A stretch of DNA of 7,248 nucleotides from an uncultured Gluconobacter sp. GTDB taxonomy: Bacteria; Pseudomonadota; Alphaproteobacteria; Acetobacterales; Acetobacteraceae. Position 1 is the first letter of the stretch. Each line of letters starts with the position of its first letter. This document shows positions 1 to 6,767 of this stretch, in pieces. The stretch is taken from assembly GCA_937880175.1 (NCBI GenBank), contig CALFLO010000032.1, forward strand, positions 1-7,248. The letters run 5' to 3'. The notes under the pieces were generated by a model. That model did not search any database and was not told the DNA's origin. It saw nothing but the letters and a program-made list of their open reading frames with translations. Both the position numbers and the translations under genes were made by a program.

Positions 1-31
1 GGGAAGAAAGCACAGCCTATTCGCCGCCGTC

Positions 32-44
32 AGCGTGTCACGCT
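32..44. repeat. Short perfect palindrome near left edge
   Basis: AGCGTG and CACGCT form a perfect dyad around a single central T. The symmetry suits a protein-binding operator better than an RNA hairpin, because a one-base loop cannot close. It lies about 180 bases upstream of the first start codon, and no promoter can be recognised beside it, so its role is open. The surrounding segment (1-55) holds no stop codon in any forward frame and no gene I can support. Confidence 0.35.
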
Positions 45-83
45 CGGACGCTTACGAAGGGAAGAAGGGGGGCACCACGGGAT

Positions 84-179
84 CGCCCTGTGCGGCAAGG
101 GGTGGGTCCGTCCGTGTCCTCGCTGGCGCTGCGGGCCGGGCGGTCCCGACGCTGGCGCGTCGCCCTTGCCCCCCAGCAC
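84..179 (+). repeat. Structured leader element, copy 1 (upstream of the 87-residue gene)
   Basis: This GC-rich inverted-repeat element has outer arms GGCAAGGG (94-101) and CCCTTGCC (163-170). The stem is extended by GTGC (90-93) pairing with GCAC (176-179) across a five-base bulge. Inside is a smaller hairpin, GACGC (148-152), loop TGGC, GCGTC (157-161). The block at 84-100 matches 5779-5795 in the second leader at 16 of 17 positions. GGCCGGGCG, GCTGGCGCG and CCTTGCC then follow in the same order in both copies. The outer arms end 54 bases before the start codon at 225. A 17-base purine tract (56-72) precedes it, as in the other leader. It may act as an RNA leader structure, a protein-binding repeat or an mRNA-processing element; the sequence does not say which. 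Confidence 0.6.
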
Positions 180-210
180 GACGCCGCGGTTGCCGGAGAG
201 GGTCAGGAAA

Positions 211-214
211 GGAG
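211..214 (+). promoter_or_regulatory. Ribosome binding site that fixes the start at 225
   Basis: GGAG lies in a purine-rich stretch ten bases ahead of the ATG at 225. It favours that start over an in-frame GTG at 90, which would add 45 Arg-rich residues encoded by the structured leader and has no comparable site in front of it. Confidence 0.75.
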
Positions 215-224
215 AAAGACGACG

Positions 225-488
225 ATGCCGAGCTTGGCCCTTACGTCCCCAGATACACAGTCGCAGTTCAGTCTGGTTCAGGCCCATCAGGAAGGCTGGA
301 CCATCCTCGAAGGCTGCGGTCCCGAAAGCATGGACACCCAGATCCGAGGCGTCACCTGTTCGGACCAGCACGCCTGGTGGCGGGTGTCACAGAAGGCGCG
401 CTGCGGTTCCGAATACCATCGCGAGGCTCTCGCGCGCCTTTCCGACAATGAACGCGAGCAGATCAGCCTTCGGTTCGGACCGCTCTGA
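225..488 (+). CDS. Small conserved-type hypothetical protein (87 aa) preceding the methylase-helicase
   Basis: The product is 87 residues, soluble and mildly acidic to neutral, with no signal peptide or membrane segment. The start is set by GGAG ten bases upstream. The stretch EGWTILEG near residue 25, then a QIRG strand, a Trp-containing VWR/WWRV-like turn and a final SEYHREALARL helix recall small proteins often encoded on alphaproteobacterial plasmids in the same position, just upstream of large helicase genes. I know that pattern only from recall and can give no family name or function. A compact alpha/beta fold is likely. It is 122 bases from the large downstream gene on the same strand, with no obvious terminator between, so co-transcription is probable. 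The leader ahead of it is structured and shared with the second operon. The reading frame is well supported; the role is unknown. Confidence 0.8.
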   Translation: MPSLALTSPDTQSQFSLVQAHQEGWTILEGCGPESMDTQIRGVTCSDQHAWWRVSQKARCGSEYHREALARLSDNEREQISLRFGPL

Positions 489-511
489 TCCCCTGATGCC
501 GCACGCCTGAG

Positions 512-523
512 CCGGGCGCGGCC
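512..523 (+). repeat. 12-base direct repeat, copy 1
   Basis: CCGGGCGCGGCC occurs here and again, identical, at 580-591, one copy at each end of the gap between the first two genes. The preceding base makes GCCGGGCG (511-518), a core also seen in the other three non-coding gaps at 135-142, 5801-5808 and 7173-7180. Confidence 0.55.
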
Positions 524-558
524 CCTCGCGCAGTTCCACCATTCAGTTTTTCTGGCCA

Positions 559-584
559 CCCGGTCTGCCGAGCGCAGCACCGGG
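559..584 (+). promoter_or_regulatory. Strong hairpin in the leader of the methylase-helicase gene
   Basis: CCCGGTCTGC (559-568) pairs with GCAG (574-577) and ACCGGG (579-584) through one bulged C, leaving the five-base loop CGAGC. Ten base pairs, mostly G-C, make this very stable. GGCC at 554-557 and 588-591 could add an outer stem. It ends 15 bases before the GGAG at 600-603, so it sits where it could influence translation or transcript stability of the large gene. No T-run follows, so it is not a standard intrinsic terminator. Confidence 0.55.
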
Positions 585-591
585 CGCGGCC
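580..591 (+). repeat. 12-base direct repeat, copy 2
   Basis: This is an identical copy of the 12-mer at 512-523. It overlaps the 3' arm of the leader hairpin and ends nine bases before the ribosome binding site of the large gene. With only two copies, duplication and chance GC-rich similarity cannot be told apart from this window alone. Confidence 0.55.
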
Positions 592-599
592 GCTTGTCC

Positions 600-603
600 G
601 GAG
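600..603 (+). promoter_or_regulatory. Ribosome binding site of the methylase-helicase gene
   Basis: GGAG lies seven bases ahead of the ATG at 611, ideal spacing. It supports that ATG as the start of the 1713-residue protein and lies just downstream of the stable hairpin at 559-584. Confidence 0.75.
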
Positions 604-610
604 TATTCCC

Positions 611-3600
611 ATGAGCAAGGCACAGCTTAGCTTCTTCGACACATCCGCCCTCGGCGGCGCGAACGCCAATCTTTTCTGGGGTGAACTGCCTGGAGACAAG
701 GCGCTTGAAGAGGCAGCAAAGGTCGTTGCGCAGGCCGCCAGCACTCCGGTTATCGCGCCAAAGATTGACTTCCGTCTCTGTGGCACACGCGACCTGTCCC
801 AGGGCTGGAAAGCGCGCGCACGGGACAACCTTGCCGCCATCCGTCTTCTGACCGAACTGGAGACCGAGGGGCGCAATGCAACGCCGTCCGAGCAGGCTTT
901 GCTGGCGAAGTTTACGGGATTTGGAGCCGGGGAGCTGGCCAACAGCCTGTTCCCCCGTCCGGGCGAAGCCTTCCGTCAGGGCTGGGAAGAGATCGGGGTG
1001 CAGCTTGAGACGCTGACGAGCCAGCAGGAGCGGGCCGGACTGGCGCGGGCCACGCAGTACGCCCATTACACGCCGGAACTGATCGTGCACGCGCTGTGGG
1101 ATCTGGTGGCGCAGATGGGGTTCCGCGGCGGACGTGCGCTGGAGCCGGGCTGTGGCACGGGTCTGTTCATGGGCGCGATCCCAGAGAAACTTGCCCCGAA
1201 GACGGCCTGGACGGCGATCGAGAACGACCCTCTGACGGCCCGCATCGCCCGCAAGCTGTTTCCGAACCAGTGGGTGCGGTCTGAAGACTTCACGACGGCG
1301 AAGATTGCCGAGCAGTTCGACCTCGCCATCGGCAACCCGCCGTTCAGCAACCGCACGGTGCGCGGCACGGACGAACTGGGACGGCTTGGCCTGTCCCTGC
1401 ATGACTACTTCATCGCACGCTCCGTCTCCCGCCTGCGCCCCGGTGCCATGGGTCTGTTCGTGACGTCACGCTGGACGATGGACAAGCGCGACGCCACTGC
1501 ACGCCGGCACCTGTTCGAAACGGCGGACCTGGTCGGGGCGGTCCGCTTGCCGGCTGGCGCGATGCGCGATGATGCTGGGACTGACGTGGTCGTGGACGTG
1601 CTGGTCCTGCGCCGTCGCGAGATCGGAGACAGCCCGGGCGACACCGCCTGGCTGGACGTTGCGGACCTGCCCGACACCGACGAGGGGGAGGGACCGCTCA
1701 GCATCAACCGCTATTTTGCGGAGAACGGTCAGCAGGTGCTCGGTCGGCACGGCTGGACGAGCGGACAGTTCGGGCCGGAATACACCTGCGCGGCGAACCC
1801 GATGCTGATGCTCGACGACGCCCTGCCGAGCGCGCTCTTCCGTCTCGCCGCGCTGGCACGCTTCCCGGTGCCGCAGACGCTCGACGTCGAGGCGCTGCGG
1901 GAAAGCCGACGTGCGGATGTCGGCACGGCAGGGGAGGGGGCGAGCCTCAAGGAAGGCAGCTACTTGATCGAGAAGGGGGCCCTGCACCAGATCATTGACG
2001 GCCAGTCGGTGCCGGTGAAGGTCAAGAAAGGCGAGCAGAAGGACGGTATTTTCCAAAAGCACGCGCGTATCATCGAAGGCCTGATCCCGGTCCGTGATGC
2101 CGCCCGTTCGGTCCTGCGCGCCCAGGTGGAGAACCTGCCTTACAGCGCGCTCCAGGCGGACCTCAAGCGCGCCTATCAGTCCTTTGTGCGACAGTTCGGG
2201 CCGATCAACCTGACGCTGACCAGCACGCGCATTGATCCCAGGACCGGGGACGAGAGCATCACGCAGCGGCGTCCGAACCTCCAGCCCTTCTACGACGATC
2301 CGGACGTCTGGCTGGTCAGCTCGATTGAGGAGTACGACGAGGACCGGCAGGTCGGCACACAGGGGCCGCTGTTCTCCGAGCGTGTGATCCAGGCAACGCT
2401 GGAGCCGGAGGTGCACAGCGCCCATGACGCGCTTGCGGTCTGCCTGCATGAGACGGGTGTCGTGGAGATCCCGCGCATTGCCGAACTGCTGGGGCGGTCC
2501 GAGGACGAGGTCATCGCCGAGCTGGGCAGTGCCATCTACCTCGATGCCGGACGCAGCCAGCCCGGACGCGATGTCTGGGTGCCAGCCGACGAGGCGCTGT
2601 CAGGCGCGGTGCGCACGAAGCTGGCGGAGGCCCGCAAGGCCGCTGAGACTGATCCCCGCTTCGCCCGCACCGTGGCCGCGCTGGAAGAGGCCCAGCCCGA
2701 GGATCTGCGGCCGAGTGACATTACAGCCCGTCTGGGCGCGCCGTGGATCCCAACCGCCGACATCGAGGGCTTCATCGCCGAGGTGATCGGGGTCGAGGCC
2801 GGCGTGTGGCACACCAAGGAGGTGGCGTCCTGGACGTTGGACAAGGGACCGTTCCGGGGCAAGGCTGAAGCGACGTCCGTCTGGGGCACCGAACGCCGTC
2901 CCGCAGGGGAACTGATCGAGGATGCGCTCAATCAGGCCATTCCGCAGATCTGGGACACCTGGCGCGACGAGAACGGCGAGCACCGGCAGCTGAATGCCCA
3001 GGAGACCGAGGCCGCCAAGGAAAAGCTCGCCGCCATCAAGACGTCCTTCCAGGCCTGGGTGTGGCAGGATCCAGAGCGCGCCGAGCGTCTGGTGCGGCTG
3101 TATAACGACACCTACAACAACCTCGTCCCCCGCGCCTTTGACGGCTCGCATCTGCAGTTGCCCGGGGCCAGCACCACGATCCAGCTGCGCGCGCACCAGA
3201 AGCGGGTGGTCTGGCGCATCATCGCCACGGGCAACACCTACATGGCGCACGCCGTGGGGTCGGGAAAAACCTTCTCGATGTGCGCGGCGATCATGGAGCA
3301 GCGCCGTCTTGGCCTGATCTCGAAGGCCATGGTTGTGGTGCCGGGACACTGTCTGGCGCAGATGGCCCGCGAGTTCCTGATGCTCTACCCGACCGCGAAG
3401 ATCCTGGTGGCGGACGAGACGAACTTTGTGAAGGCGAAGCGCCAGCGCTTTCTCGCCCGTGCGGCCACGGGTCAGTGGGATGCGATCATCATCACGCATG
3501 ATGCCTTCAAGTTCATTCCGGTCGAGACCAAGTTCGAGCAGGCGATGATCGAGGCGCAGATCGCGTCTTACGAAAGCCTGCTGTGCGAGATCGACGCCGA

Positions 3601-5752
3601 CGACCGCATCTCCCGCAAGCGCATCGAGCGCATGAAGGAGGGAATGAAAGCGAAGCTGGACGGGCTGGCCAGCCGCAAGGACGATCTGGTTCATCTCGGC
3701 GAGATCGGCATCGACCAGATCCTCGTGGACGAGGCGCAGCAGTTCCGCAAGCTCAGCTTCGGTACGAACCAGTCCAGCCTCAAAGGGGTCGATCCGAATG
3801 GCAGCGGTCGTGCCTGGGACCTGTACGTCAAGGCCCGCTATCTCAGCCGTCTCAACCCCGGTCGCGAGCTAATCATGGCCTCGGGCTCGCCGATTACGAA
3901 CACCCTGGGCGAGATGTACAATGTGCAGCGCTTCCAGCAGATCGACGCCCTGATCGAGCGTGGCCTGCATGAGTTCGACGCCTGGGCTGCCAATTTCGGG
4001 GAGACCCGCACGGAACTCGAGCTTCAGCCGAGCGGGCTGTACAAGCCTGTGACGCGGTTTGCGGAGTTCGTGAACGTGGCCGATCTGATGGCCATGTACC
4101 GGCATTTTGCGGACGTCGTGCAGCAGGACGACCTGCGCCAGTACGTGAAGCTGCCTGAAATCGCCACGGGCAGCCGACAGATCGTGGTCGCAGACAGCGG
4201 ACCCGCCTTCCGCGATTACCAGAAGGAGCTGGAAGCGCGGATCAAGGTGATCGAGGAGCGCAAGGGCAAGCCTGAAAAAGGGCAGGACATCATCCTGTCC
4301 GTGATCAACGATGCGCGTCATGCCGCGATTGATCTGCGCTTTGTCCGACCTTCGGAGGACAATGACACCAGCAACAAGCTGAACGTCATGATCGCGAGGG
4401 TCTTCGACATCTGGAAGGCGACGAGCGAGAACCGCTACACCGATCCCGACACCGGCAAGCCGTATGACCTGCCCGGGGCCGTGCAGATGATCTTCTCGGA
4501 TCTGGGCACGGAAGCGGCGCTGGAGAAACGGGGCTTCTCGGCCTATCTGTGGATCCGCGACGAGCTGATGCGGATGGGTGTGCCGCGCGAGCAGATCGCC
4601 TTCATGCAGCACTACAAAAAGAGTGCGGCCAAGCAGGGACTGTTCCGGGATCTCAATTCCGGGCGCAAACGCATCCTGATCGGCTCGAGTGCGACAATGG
4701 GCACGGGCGTGAACGCACAGCAGCGTCTGATTGCCCTGCACCATCTGGATGTGCCCTGGCTGGTGGCCGACATTATCCAGCGTGAGGGACGGATCGAACG
4801 CCAGGGCAACCAGAACCCGGTCATCCAGATTTACGCCTACGCCCTGAAAGGCTCGGTGGATGCCACGAACTGGCAGCTTCTGGAGCGCAAGCAGCGCTTC
4901 CTGTGTCTGGCCATGTCGGGAGACCGGTCGATCCGCCGTCTGGAGGATATCGGCGAGAGTGCGAACCAGTTTGCCATGGCGAAGGCACTCGCTTCGGGCG
5001 ACGAGCGCCTGATGAAAAAGGCGGGACTGGAAGCGGAGCTGGCCCGTCTGCGTCGTCTCAAGGCCGCCCATTACGACGACCAGTTCAACGTGCGTCGCGC
5101 GATCGAGCGGGCCGAGCGTGATCAGAGGGTGGCCGAAGCCGTTATTCCGAAGATCCGGGCGGATATCGCGAAACGCCAGTCGACACGGGGGGAGGCGTTC
5201 CAGCTTGTGCGCAAGTCGGATGTGCTGACCGAGCGGCAGGATGCCGGCAGGTGGCTGATGGGTCAGGCGCGCACCGCCAAGCGTGCCGAGCAGAAAGGCC
5301 GGTGGAAACTCGGCGAGATCGGCGGGTTCGAGCTGGTGTGTGAGACCTGGGGTTCGACCTTCATGGGTGAGACCGAATGGGAGGCGACCATCGCCATCGT
5401 GGCCGAGGACCGGATGATCGGGATCGATTTTGATCACGACACCGCCCCGCTCGGGTTCATCGCCCGCATCGAGAACACCCTGCTGCGCTTCGATAGCGAG
5501 CTTGCGGATGCGCAGCGGCTGCTGGCCGAGACGGAGCGTAAACTGCCCGGCTATCGCGCCCGTGACGGGATGCCGTTCCGCGAGGCCGCACTCCTGGAGG
5601 AGAAGGAGGAGGAAATGGCGGCTCTAGAGGCGGATCTGGCCGAGGATACAGCGCGGCGGGAGGCCGAGGCTTCCGAGGCTCTGGCCGCGATGGAAAGCCT
5701 GAGCGTCAACGACAATGGGGAAGAAGACGAAGAAGCAGAGACGGCAGCATAG
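611..5752 (+). CDS. Large DNA methyltransferase-helicase fusion (DarB-like / mobile-element methylase-helicase)
   Basis: This 1713-residue cytoplasmic protein probably modifies and remodels or translocates on DNA. The methyltransferase comes first: YAHYTP (150-155, motif X-like), LEPGCGTGLF (177-186, AdoMet-binding motif I), acidic E204 in motif II and the catalytic NPPF (242-245), an order typical of N6-adenine enzymes. INRYF (365-369) and a VLGR element follow. Residues about 615-735, ending in LGAPWIP (708-714), resemble a linker module seen in large helicases of integrative elements. The superfamily 2 helicase has HQ (862-863), GSGKT (883-887), DEAQ (1040-1043), SGSPITN (1091-1097), TMGTGVN (1362-1368) and QREGRIERQGN (1390-1400). 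A charged helical insert lies near 984-1030, and a Glu-rich coiled coil with an acidic tail from about 1620. No nuclease motif is visible, which argues against a type I-single-polypeptide restriction enzyme. All catalytic motifs look intact. The domain calls are firm; the biological role is inferred. Confidence 0.93.
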   Translation: MSKAQLSFFDTSALGGANANLFWGELPGDKALEEAAKVVAQAASTPVIAPKIDFRLCGTRDLSQGWKARARDNLAAIRLLTELETEGRNATPSEQALLAKFTGFGAGELANSLFPRPGEAFRQGWEEIGVQLETLTSQQERAGLARATQYAHYTPELIVHALWDLVAQMGFRGGRALEPGCGTGLFMGAIPEKLAPKTAWTAIENDPLTARIARKLFPNQWVRSEDFTTAKIAEQFDLAIGNPPFSNRTVRGTDELGRLGLSLHDYFIARSVSRLRPGAMGLFVTSRWTMDKRDATARRHLFETADLVGAVRLPAGAMRDDAGTDVVVDVLVLRRREIGDSPGDTAWLDVADLPDTDEGEGPLSINRYFAENGQQVLGRHGWTSGQFGPEYTCAANPMLMLDDALPSALFRLAALARFPVPQTLDVEALRESRRADVGTAGEGASLKEGSYLIEKGALHQIIDGQSVPVKVKKGEQKDGIFQKHARIIEGLIPVRDAARSVLRAQVENLPYSALQADLKRAYQSFVRQFGPINLTLTSTRIDPRTGDESITQRRPNLQPFYDDPDVWLVSSIEEYDEDRQVGTQGPLFSERVIQATLEPEVHSAHDALAVCLHETGVVEIPRIAELLGRSEDEVIAELGSAIYLDAGRSQPGRDVWVPADEALSGAVRTKLAEARKAAETDPRFARTVAALEEAQPEDLRPSDITARLGAPWIPTADIEGFIAEVIGVEAGVWHTKEVASWTLDKGPFRGKAEATSVWGTERRPAGELIEDALNQAIPQIWDTWRDENGEHRQLNAQETEAAKEKLAAIKTSFQAWVWQDPERAERLVRLYNDTYNNLVPRAFDGSHLQLPGASTTIQLRAHQKRVVWRIIATGNTYMAHAVGSGKTFSMCAAIMEQRRLGLISKAMVVVPGHCLAQMAREFLMLYPTAKILVADETNFVKAKRQRFLARAATGQWDAIIITHDAFKFIPVETKFEQAMIEAQIASYESLLCEIDADDRISRKRIERMKEGMKAKLDGLASRKDDLVHLGEIGIDQILVDEAQQFRKLSFGTNQSSLKGVDPNGSGRAWDLYVKARYLSRLNPGRELIMASGSPITNTLGEMYNVQRFQQIDALIERGLHEFDAWAANFGETRTELELQPSGLYKPVTRFAEFVNVADLMAMYRHFADVVQQDDLRQYVKLPEIATGSRQIVVADSGPAFRDYQKELEARIKVIEERKGKPEKGQDIILSVINDARHAAIDLRFVRPSEDNDTSNKLNVMIARVFDIWKATSENRYTDPDTGKPYDLPGAVQMIFSDLGTEAALEKRGFSAYLWIRDELMRMGVPREQIAFMQHYKKSAAKQGLFRDLNSGRKRILIGSSATMGTGVNAQQRLIALHHLDVPWLVADIIQREGRIERQGNQNPVIQIYAYALKGSVDATNWQLLERKQRFLCLAMSGDRSIRRLEDIGESANQFAMAKALASGDERLMKKAGLEAELARLRRLKAAHYDDQFNVRRAIERAERDQRVAEAVIPKIRADIAKRQSTRGEAFQLVRKSDVLTERQDAGRWLMGQARTAKRAEQKGRWKLGEIGGFELVCETWGSTFMGETEWEATIAIVAEDRMIGIDFDHDTAPLGFIARIENTLLRFDSELADAQRLLAETERKLPGYRARDGMPFREAALLEEKEEEMAALEADLAEDTARREAEASEALAAMESLSVNDNGEEDEEAETAA

Positions 5753-5764
5753 GGAGAGGAGAAG

Positions 5765-5783
5765 GGGCGGGCATGGCCCGCCC
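5765..5783 (+). promoter_or_regulatory. GC-rich hairpin just after the methylase-helicase stop codon
   Basis: GGGCGGGC (5765-5772) and GCCCGCCC (5776-5783) form a perfect eight-pair stem with loop ATG, starting 12 bases after the stop codon and directly after a 17-base purine tract (5751-5767) that it overlaps. No T-run follows, so it is a transcript-end or stability hairpin rather than a textbook intrinsic terminator. Its 3' arm overlaps the start of the next inverted repeat at 5782, so the two stems cannot fully form at once and might be alternatives. Confidence 0.5.
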
Positions 5784-5835
5784 GGTGCGGCAAGGCTCAG
5801 GCCGGGCGCGCTGGCGCGCGGCCTTGCCACACCGG
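5779..5835 (+). repeat. Structured leader element, copy 2 (upstream of the three-gene operon)
   Basis: The 15-base arms at 5782-5796 and 5821-5835 are complementary at 14 positions, with GCGCG (5806-5810), loop CTGG, CGCGC (5815-5819) inside. The block at 5779-5795 matches 84-100 of copy 1 at 16 of 17 bases. The eighth pair of the GGCAAGG arm is C-G here and G-C in copy 1, and the inner stem differs in sequence but still pairs, so pairing is kept while bases change. The GGCAAGG-type arms end 58 bases before the start at 5887, against 54 in copy 1. Between element and gene both copies also carry CCGCGG and GGAGAGG (184-201 and 5849-5859). Confidence 0.62.
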
Positions 5836-5874
5836 ACAGTCCCTGCATCCGCGGAGAGGTTGAAAGAGAGATCA

Positions 5875-5879
5875 GAGGA
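5875..5879 (+). promoter_or_regulatory. Ribosome binding site that fixes the start at 5887
   Basis: GAGGA lies seven bases ahead of the ATG at 5887. It decides against an in-frame ATG at 5773, which sits in a hairpin loop 20 bases after the preceding stop codon and would add 38 Arg-rich residues encoded by the inverted-repeat leader. Confidence 0.75.
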
Positions 5880-5886
5880 AGAGAGC

Positions 5887-6429
5887 ATGTCCTATCGTAT
5901 CGTCTATGACCTCGCCGCCGTGCGACTTCCGGCAGCGACCCTGCGCCCTTATGTCGCGGATAGCAGCTTTCATGCCGATCAGTACCTGCTGATGGAACTG
6001 GGTGGCGATAACAATGTCTATGAGGGGCGGGGCTCGCTGCGCGCGAGAAGCTGGTCCCTGATTGGGGCGGGACAGAACTGGGAGATCATGCGTCAGGTGG
6101 TGCAGTACGCTGCCTCTTGTGAGGGCGGCGGAATGCGCTTCTCCGGTGCCAGTGAGACGCAGGCAGAAACCTATATTCGCAAGTGCCGGACTGTTTTGCG
6201 GGATGCCGTGGCCGCGCTGTCCGCTATCAAGGCCCCGGAGATGACAGGTGAAACCCCGGTGTGGTCCTGGCTGAACCTGCTGCGTGACCCAAAGGATGCA
6301 GCCATCTTTCTGGCATACTCCAATCTGGATGACGCTCCTGTCTATAACCGGGCGACAGTTTATGGACCATGTCACGAGCGCCACTCCATCATGAAAGGTC
6401 TGACCCCATTTGTGGAGTGCGCGGCATGA
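5887..6429 (+). CDS. Hypothetical protein, first gene of a coupled trio (180 aa)
   Basis: I do not recognise this 180-residue protein. It starts MSYRIVYDLA, with a good Shine-Dalgarno sequence seven bases upstream, and has no signal peptide or membrane helix. The N-terminal half looks strand-rich, with LLMELGGDNN and a Trp-containing RSWSLIGAG segment around residues 35-60. The stretch from about residue 60 to 120 looks helical and includes NWEIMRQVVQYAASC and AETYIRKCRTVLRDAVAAL. The C-terminal part contains WSWLNLL and a YSNLDDAPVYN segment. No metal-binding cluster, nuclease signature or helix-turn-helix is evident. The stop codon overlaps the next start as ATGA, implying translational coupling, so the product probably acts with the next two proteins. 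It may be an accessory protein of the mobile element. Codon and base composition match the neighbours. Confidence 0.82.
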   Translation: MSYRIVYDLAAVRLPAATLRPYVADSSFHADQYLLMELGGDNNVYEGRGSLRARSWSLIGAGQNWEIMRQVVQYAASCEGGGMRFSGASETQAETYIRKCRTVLRDAVAALSAIKAPEMTGETPVWSWLNLLRDPKDAAIFLAYSNLDDAPVYNRATVYGPCHERHSIMKGLTPFVECAA

Positions 6430-6767
6430 GCCGGACGGACAAGGCCATCATTTCCAAGGTTCTGTGCGGTGTGAACGTGGAGATTTTCACCTATCCGAAT
6501 GGTGAGGCTCTTCTGCGCACCGTGGACAGCTATCCCGTCAACGGGAATGACTGGCACGGGCCATACAAGGATGCGACCTGCGCGGAAGCCGATTTCGTGG
6601 ACCGCAACGCGCCGCCCGTAATTACCCCGGAGGATCTGCAACGGGGCCGCCGGAATGGGACTATTGCCCAGACTCTTGAGGGCGTCGAGATGATGCTGAC
6701 CTTGGATCGCTGGACAGGGGGCAGTTGTCTGACGTCGTTCATTGTCCGGCCGGAGGCCCGGGCATGA
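6426..6767 (+). CDS. Hypothetical protein, middle gene of a coupled trio (113 aa)
   Basis: This 113-residue soluble protein is not one I can assign to a family. Its start ATG overlaps the stop of the gene before it (ATGA), with GGAG eight bases upstream (6414-6417). The first half reads as a small beta-rich unit: VLCGVNVEIFTYPNG, then LLRTVDSYPVNGNDWHGPYKDATCAEADFVDR. A segment resembling a short helix follows (TPEDLQRGRRNGTIAQTLEGVEMML), and the protein ends in a strand (TSFIVRPEARA). No catalytic motif, Cys cluster or DNA-binding motif is seen. An alternative in-frame ATG at 6369 lies inside the previous gene and has no comparable ribosome site. The double overlap with both neighbours makes it a genuine gene despite its size; its function is unknown. 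Confidence 0.8.
   Translation: MSRTDKAIISKVLCGVNVEIFTYPNGEALLRTVDSYPVNGNDWHGPYKDATCAEADFVDRNAPPVITPEDLQRGRRNGTIAQTLEGVEMMLTLDRWTGGSCLTSFIVRPEARA

Noticed and set aside
166..194. TTGCCC (166-171) as a -35 box of a sigma-70 promoter, with a matching TTGCCA at 5824-5829
   Set aside because: No acceptable -10 hexamer follows at 16-18 bases in either leader, and the TTGCC is already explained as a stem arm.
90..224. GTG start extending the first small protein by 45 residues
   Set aside because: The extension is encoded by the inverted-repeat leader, is Arg/Ala/Gly-rich and lacks a ribosome site, while the ATG at 225 has GGAG at good spacing.
586..593. GCGGCCGC palindrome
   Set aside because: It is a simple eight-base palindrome likely by chance in GC-rich sequence and is covered by the direct repeat and hairpin there.
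3869..5437. Long antisense open frame (522 codons) on the minus strand
   Set aside because: It lies wholly inside the helicase half of the large gene. The translation is rich in His, Arg and Leu with no recognisable domain, as expected opposite a GC-rich gene. Similar antisense frames at 287-1402, 1466-2449 and 2600-3694 were rejected for the same reason.
611..5752. Type ISP (single-polypeptide) restriction-modification enzyme
   Set aside because: Those enzymes have an N-terminal nuclease and helicase before the methylase. Here the methylase comes first and no nuclease motif is visible.
5765..5800. Intrinsic (rho-independent) terminator after the large gene
   Set aside because: The stem is strong but no T-rich run follows the 3' arm; the sequence stays GC-rich.
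5773..5886. Earlier ATG extending the 180-residue protein by 38 residues
   Set aside because: The ATG is the loop of a stable hairpin, the extension is encoded by the shared leader repeat, and the ATG at 5887 has its own Shine-Dalgarno sequence.
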